From the NCBI GenBank assembly GCA_016790515.1, contig JAEUOY010000064.1, positions 1 through 64,000 on the forward strand: a DNA stretch of 64,000 nt, given 5' to 3'. This document shows positions 59,883 through 64,000 of this stretch, in pieces. Every line of letters starts with the position of its first letter. Positions within the stretch are counted from its first letter, which is position 1. A program made the translations under genes and the position numbers. The DNA comes from Burkholderiaceae bacterium. GTDB taxonomy: Bacteria > Pseudomonadota > Gammaproteobacteria > Burkholderiales > Burkholderiaceae_C. The notes under the pieces were generated by a model. The model did not search any database and was not told the origin of the DNA. It saw only the letters and a list, made by a program, of their open reading frames with translations.

Positions 59883-60698
59883 ATGAACATGCCGTCCCAG
59901 ATGCCCGCACCCGGCGCCACGCCGCCCAGGCAGGGCCTGAACACGACCTCGATGGTGATCGGCGGCCTGGGCCTGGTGGCGGTCGGCGCGCTCGCCGCCG
60001 TGCTGCTGATGGGCCCGCGCAATCCGGTGGCGCCGGCCGAGACGACGCCAGCCGCAACGACCGCTGCCCCGCCGGCGCTGGCAGCGCCAGCGGCCGAAAC
60101 GCCGGCCCCGGCGGCCGCGGTGGCCACCGCCCCGCCGGCCGTCGCCGAGCCGGCGCCAGCGCCGTCGCCACGCCCGGCGGCCAAGCCCGCGCCGCATGCC
60201 AAGGCGCCGGCCCCCGCCACCCCCCAGGCCGTCGAGGCGCCGGCCGCGCCGCCAACTGCACCGCCGGCCGCGCCGCCCGCCGACAACGCCCCGCTGCCCG
60301 GCACGCGCAGCGAGGCCGCGGCGCCGGCCGAACCGGTCGCGCCGCCCAAGCCGGTGTGCACGAACTGCGGCGTGGTCAGCGCGGTGACGCCGGTCGAGCA
60401 GAAGGGCGAGGGCAGCGGGCTGGGCGCGGTCGCCGGCGGCGTGCTCGGCGGCGTGCTGGGCCACCAGGTCGGCGGCGGCCGCGGCAAGGACGTCGCGACG
60501 GTGATCGGCGCGATCGGCGGCGGCCTGGCCGGCCACGAGGTCGAGAAGCGCCAGCGCAGCACCACCGTCTACCAGGTGCAGGTGCGCATGGACGACGGCA
60601 GCCGCCGCATGTTCACCCGCGAGACCGCCTACACGGTGGGCCAGCGCGTGCGCATCGAGGGCGAGAACGTGGTGCTCGACGGCAGCGGCAGCCGCTAG
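59883..60698 (+). CDS. Glycine-zipper 2TM-domain protein
   Basis: 271 residues. One N-terminal membrane segment (about 23-44), a 100-residue Ala/Pro-rich linker, a CTNCG segment, then a glycine zipper (GLGAVAGGVLGGVLGHQVGGGRG and GAIGGGLAGHEVEK, about 182-222) and a small beta domain TTVYQVQVRMDDGSRRMF. Resembles SlyB/RcnB-type envelope proteins; likely anchored in the inner membrane and spanning the periplasm. Function unknown. Confidence 0.8.
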   Translation: MNMPSQMPAPGATPPRQGLNTTSMVIGGLGLVAVGALAAVLLMGPRNPVAPAETTPAATTAAPPALAAPAAETPAPAAAVATAPPAVAEPAPAPSPRPAAKPAPHAKAPAPATPQAVEAPAAPPTAPPAAPPADNAPLPGTRSEAAAPAEPVAPPKPVCTNCGVVSAVTPVEQKGEGSGLGAVAGGVLGGVLGHQVGGGRGKDVATVIGAIGGGLAGHEVEKRQRSTTVYQVQVRMDDGSRRMFTRETAYTVGQRVRIEGENVVLDGSGSR

Positions 60699-60786
60699 CG
60701 CAGCGCCCGGGGCCGCCGCAGCGGCCGCCCCGGCGAGGGGCGCGCCGGCAGGGATACTCGGCGGCCGACCCACCCGCGACCGCCCG

Positions 60787-61698
60787 ATGCCGCTGCCCGC
60801 CACCGCCCCGCCCGCCCATCGCATCCCGCCCCGGGCGCTGGTCCTGCTGGCGGTCATCACGCTGGTCTGGGGCACCAACTGGGCGCTGTTCCCGCTGGCG
60901 GTGCGCGAGGTCTCGGTGTGGACCTTCCGCAGCGTCGCGGTGCTCGGCGCCGGGCTGGCGCTGCTGATCGTGGCCCGGCTGCGCGGGCTGCCGCTGGTCA
61001 TCCCGCGGCGCCACTGGGCACCGGTGGCGCTGGCCACCAGCTTCTACCTGGTGCTGTGGAACATCGCCAGCACCTATGCGGCGCTGATGATCCCGTCGGG
61101 CCAGGCCGCGGTGCTGGGCTTCACGATGCCGCTGTGGGCCGCGCTGATCGGCTGGGCAGTGCTCGGCGAACGTCTGACGCCGCGGCTGAAGCTGGCGCTC
61201 GTGCTGGGCGCGGCGGCGGTGGCGCTGCTGGCCTGGCGCAGCCTGGGCGTCTATGCGCAGGCGCCGCTGGGTGTCGCGCTGGGGCTGGTCGCCGGCATCG
61301 GCTGGGCGGTGGGCACGATGATCCTCAAGCGCAGCGGCGTCGCGGTCTCGGCGCTGGTGCTGACGGGCTGGCAGCTGCTGCTGACCACGCTGCCGCTGGG
61401 CCTCGGCGCGCTGGTCCTCGGTGACGGCCGCTGGTTCGTGCCCAGCTGGCAGAGCCTGCTGCTGATCGGCTACATCACGCTGGTGCCGATGGCCATCGGC
61501 AACGCGGCGTGGTTCGCCATCGTCGGCCTGCTGCCGACCACGGTGGCCGGGCTGTCGTCGATCCTGGTGCCGGTGGTGGCGATGGTCACCGGCGCGCTGC
61601 TGCACGGCGAGCCGCTGGGGCCGGTGCAATGGGCGGCGATGGCCTGCTGCGCCGCGGCGCTGCGGCTGGCGCTGGTGCCGGCGCACCGGCAGGCGTAG
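60787..61698 (+). CDS. EamA-family (DMT) transporter
   Basis: 303 residues with ten hydrophobic segments in two EamA repeats (about 18-140 and 153-295). VITLVWGTNWALFPLAVREV at the start and VLGERLTPRLKLALVLG before the second repeat are typical. Probable metabolite exporter of the drug/metabolite family. 88 bp downstream of the glycine-zipper gene; it ends 9 bp before the convergent CHAT gene. Confidence 0.88.
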   Translation: MPLPATAPPAHRIPPRALVLLAVITLVWGTNWALFPLAVREVSVWTFRSVAVLGAGLALLIVARLRGLPLVIPRRHWAPVALATSFYLVLWNIASTYAALMIPSGQAAVLGFTMPLWAALIGWAVLGERLTPRLKLALVLGAAAVALLAWRSLGVYAQAPLGVALGLVAGIGWAVGTMILKRSGVAVSALVLTGWQLLLTTLPLGLGALVLGDGRWFVPSWQSLLLIGYITLVPMAIGNAAWFAIVGLLPTTVAGLSSILVPVVAMVTGALLHGEPLGPVQWAAMACCAAALRLALVPAHRQA

Positions 61699-61707
61699 GC
61701 GCCGGCG

Positions 61708-63735
61708 TCAGCCCGTGCCGTAGTTCCAGGCCGCCGGCGCCTGCGCCGGCAGCACCGCCAGCACCGCCGCGGCGGCCTCCAGCAGCTGCGGCGGCAGCGT
61801 GGTGCCGGGCAGCGCGGCGTACCAGTCCAGGTAGCGCTGCACCTGGCGCCGGGTCGAGAACCGCTCGAAGGCGCCCTCGGCCGTGCCGTCGACCATCGCG
61901 CGCGCCTGCGTCGCGGCCATCTCGGCCCAGCCGGCGCCGCGCTCGGCCAGGCCGGGCACGGCCGGCGCGAGCAGGTACAGCTCGATCAGGTTGCCCAGCG
62001 CCCAGACGCGCGCCTGCGCGGCCCCGCTGGCGGCGTCGTGCAGCGCCTGCACCTCGGCGCTGGTCCACAGCGCGGCGCTGTCGCGGCCCGGACCCTCGGC
62101 ACCGCCGCCCAGCCGGCCGCCACTGCGCAGCACCGTGGTCAGCGACAGGTACTGGGTGGTCCAGTACGGTGTGTGCTCCAGCGCATAGCAGCTGAAGTAC
62201 AGCGCACGCGCGCGGTCCAGCGAGGCCCACAGGTCGGCTTCGTGCTGCGCCTGCTGGCCGCCATCGGGCGTGCGCAGCCGGCGCTCGTGGCTGAGCGCGG
62301 CCTCGCGCTTCTCGGTGCTGGCCAGCAGGCCCAGGATGCGGGCGCGCTGGGCGTTGTGGCGCGCCATCGTGTCCTGCAGCCGCTGCTTGGCCGCGCGCAC
62401 CCGGGCCAGTGCGTTGTCCAGCGCCTGCATCAGCTCGGCCGGGGTGTCGGCCGCGGCCGCCGGCGGCGCCTCGCGCGGCAGCCGCGCCACCACTTCGTCG
62501 GCGATGTCGAGCGCGACGTCGATGCTGGCCATCGCGCGCTGGATCTGGGCCTGCGCCAGCTGGGTGTCGAAGTCGGCCGGCAGCGACGAATAGGCCGTCA
62601 GGCTGGCCCAGTCGTGGGTGTCGGGGAACTGCGCATGCAGCTTGCGGCGCAGTTCGACCAGCAGGCTGCGCGGGTCCTCGCCCCACAGCAGGCCGTCGTA
62701 CAGCGCCTCGACCATGCGTACCGAGCCGCCGAAGGACAGCGGGAACTGCGAGGCGATCACCAGCGGGATGCCGGCCTGGTGCAGCGCGTGCGCGATGCTG
62801 GCACCGACCCCGGCGATGCTGCCGACCGCGCCGCTGTTGCAACTGGCCAGCGTGACCACCGCCGGGCCGCCGAGCCTGGCCGCGCTGCCGCCCGCGCCGG
62901 CCTGGGAGGGCCGGCCGGGCGTGCGCAGCGCGCTGGCCAGGCGCTCGCCGCTGACGATGTCGGCCGCGCCCTCGGGGTCGCCGGCGCGGTGCAGCATCAG
63001 GCCGAAGCGGGTGTCGTAGCCGTCGCGGTACTCGCAGCCATGGGCCAGGATGTGCACATGGGTGAAGGCGCTGGCGGCGCAGGCGGCCTCGATGTCCTCG
63101 AGGCTGGCGTGGCTGAGCACGGTCAGGTGCCGGCCCAGCCGGCCGGCGCGGCCGACCCAGGGCTCGATGCGCTGGCGCAGCGCCAGCAGGTGGGCCAGCG
63201 CCGGCACCGGCTCGGCGCCGGCGGGCGAGGCGACGACGAACAGCAGCCGGGTCTCGTCGGGCCAGACCAGCTGCGTCTCGGCCACCCGGCGGGTCTCGCG
63301 GGTGATGCACACCGGGCTCAGCGACTGCAGCAGCAGCGGCTGGCCCTCGGCCGGGCAGCCCGGCGGCGACAGCGTCAGCTCGAACGGCAGCAGCGCCAGT
63401 TCGCTGGCCGACAGCACCAGCCGCAGGTGGGTGATGCCGTCGCCGGCGGCCGCCGCGCCGCCGGCCTGCCGGTTCATGTCGGCGGTCAGCCCCGGGATGC
63501 CGCCGAGGATGTCGGCCAGCAGCCGCGCGGTGTCGTGCAGCTGGAAGCCGCGCGAGCCCTCGCCGAGCCGGTAGCTCAGCGCGCCCAGCCGGTGCAGCAG
63601 CTGGTTGTGTTCCATCGGCAGCTGCAGCGTGACGGCCGGGTGGTTCTCGCACAGCGCGAGGTAGGGCGTCAGCGGCGACAGCAGCTGGTTGTGCGCCGGA
63701 CCGTGACGCAGCAGTTCGAGGGTCAGGGTGCGCAT
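61708..63735 (-). CDS. CHAT-domain caspase-like protease
   Basis: 675 residues. The N-terminal half has the CHAT (caspase HetF associated with TPRs) domain with the catalytic dyad His232 in THVHILAHGCEYRDG and Cys299 in VVTLASCNSGAVGS, both intact. The C-terminal half is helical (from about 400, coiled-coil near 445-500) and unrecognised. CHAT proteases act in bacterial cell-death and defence pathways and other regulated cleavage (family knowledge). The partner gene ends 20 bp upstream. Start MRTLTLELLRHG is chosen over an ATG eight codons earlier. Confidence 0.85.
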   Translation of the reverse strand: MRTLTLELLRHGPAHNQLLSPLTPYLALCENHPAVTLQLPMEHNQLLHRLGALSYRLGEGSRGFQLHDTARLLADILGGIPGLTADMNRQAGGAAAAGDGITHLRLVLSASELALLPFELTLSPPGCPAEGQPLLLQSLSPVCITRETRRVAETQLVWPDETRLLFVVASPAGAEPVPALAHLLALRQRIEPWVGRAGRLGRHLTVLSHASLEDIEAACAASAFTHVHILAHGCEYRDGYDTRFGLMLHRAGDPEGAADIVSGERLASALRTPGRPSQAGAGGSAARLGGPAVVTLASCNSGAVGSIAGVGASIAHALHQAGIPLVIASQFPLSFGGSVRMVEALYDGLLWGEDPRSLLVELRRKLHAQFPDTHDWASLTAYSSLPADFDTQLAQAQIQRAMASIDVALDIADEVVARLPREAPPAAAADTPAELMQALDNALARVRAAKQRLQDTMARHNAQRARILGLLASTEKREAALSHERRLRTPDGGQQAQHEADLWASLDRARALYFSCYALEHTPYWTTQYLSLTTVLRSGGRLGGGAEGPGRDSAALWTSAEVQALHDAASGAAQARVWALGNLIELYLLAPAVPGLAERGAGWAEMAATQARAMVDGTAEGAFERFSTRRQVQRYLDWYAALPGTTLPPQLLEAAAAVLAVLPAQAPAAWNYGTG

Positions 63736-63755
63736 GGGGGTCTCTCCTGCACGCC

Positions 63756-64000
63756 TCAAGCGCGGGTGAAGCGGCTGCCGGCCACCGGCACCGCGCTGAA
63801 ACCGGCCTGGCCGGCGGCCTGCACCTGGCGCAGCTCGGCCTGGGTCGCGCCCTGGGCATCGACCCAGACCGCGACCACGGAGTTCAGCCGCATCACCAGC
63901 CCGGGGCTGGCGTCGAGGTCGGCCATGCGCGCGCGGCCCAGCAGTTCGAAGAGCTGGCGGAAGCGCTCCTTGTCGCGCCGCAGCTCGGGCGCGACCTTCA
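63756..64000 (-). CDS. C-terminal part of an unrecognised gene, cut by the window edge
   Basis: An open frame of about 81 codons enters from the window end on the minus strand and stops at 63756, 20 bp before the CHAT start. The visible end contains RDKERFRQLFELLGRARM and WVDAQGATQAELRQVQAA. It is probably in one operon with the CHAT protease. No family can be named from this part. Confidence 0.6.
   Translation of the reverse strand, partial: KVAPELRRDKERFRQLFELLGRARMADLDASPGLVMRLNSVVAVWVDAQGATQAELRQVQAAGQAGFSAVPVAGSRFTRA

Overview
The window is a stretch of high-GC chromosome that looks like a betaproteobacterium of the order Burkholderiales (Rubrivivax/Leptothrix/Comamonadaceae-like). That placement is inferred from gene content: a Bug-family solute receptor remnant, the CsgG-DUF4810-DUF799 lipoprotein trio, DUF2164, LysR-controlled glutaryl-CoA genes and several acyl-CoA ligases. 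No rRNA, tRNA, insertion sequence or prophage was recognised.

Layout. 1-3.2 kb: D-aminoacylase, a PfkB sugar kinase and a convergent NudC-type Nudix hydrolase. 3.3-8.6 kb: two Hsp70-like ATPases with a DUF2760 protein in one overlapping operon. 8.85-11.3 kb: class II aldolase and an acyl-CoA ligase. 11.37-11.5 kb: a LexA-type SOS box in front of a 28-residue peptide. 11.5-14.1 kb: lipoprotein trio and an unusual SDR. 14.2-18.3 kb: a cysteine version of glycine/betaine reductase B, GTP cyclohydrolase II, an acyl-CoA ligase and a DTW tRNA-modifying enzyme. 18.6-20.9 kb: an exported deaminase, ankyrin and RCC1-like trio and a lone HicA-like gene. 21-24.1 kb: an orphan F0 c-subunit, LysR, alpha/beta hydrolase, ICMT-like methyltransferase and DUF2164.

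24.2-43.2 kb is a complete type I-E CRISPR-Cas locus: about 9.2 kb of array (151 recognisable repeats at an exact 61-bp period plus a decayed terminal repeat), a leader of about 52 bp, and cas2-cas1-cas6e-cas5-cas7-cse2-cse1 and cas3, all on the minus strand. Between cas3 and cse1, on the opposite strand, sits a MntA-HepT (MNT/HEPN) toxin-antitoxin pair. Just upstream of cse1 are two degenerate repeat hairpins, one with a compensatory base-pair change, flanking a short pseudo-spacer. The pseudo-spacer's first 11 nt match, except at position 6, a site with a 5' AAC in the cse1/mntA divergent promoter region. This looks like a Cascade-guided autorepressor (CreR/CreA type) wired to the cas operon, the toxin-antitoxin pair, or both. 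It is the most interesting item in the window.

43.3-56 kb is mostly acyl-CoA metabolism: two more acyl-CoA ligases, an SDR, a SLC13-type anion transporter, a ferredoxin reductase, and a glutaryl-CoA dehydrogenase/CoA-transferase operon with an internally deleted Bug receptor and a divergent LysR gene. 56.2-64 kb holds a hybrid sensor kinase, a TetR-DUF2306 pair with twin operators, a glycine-zipper protein, an EamA transporter and a CHAT-family protease whose upstream partner runs off the window.
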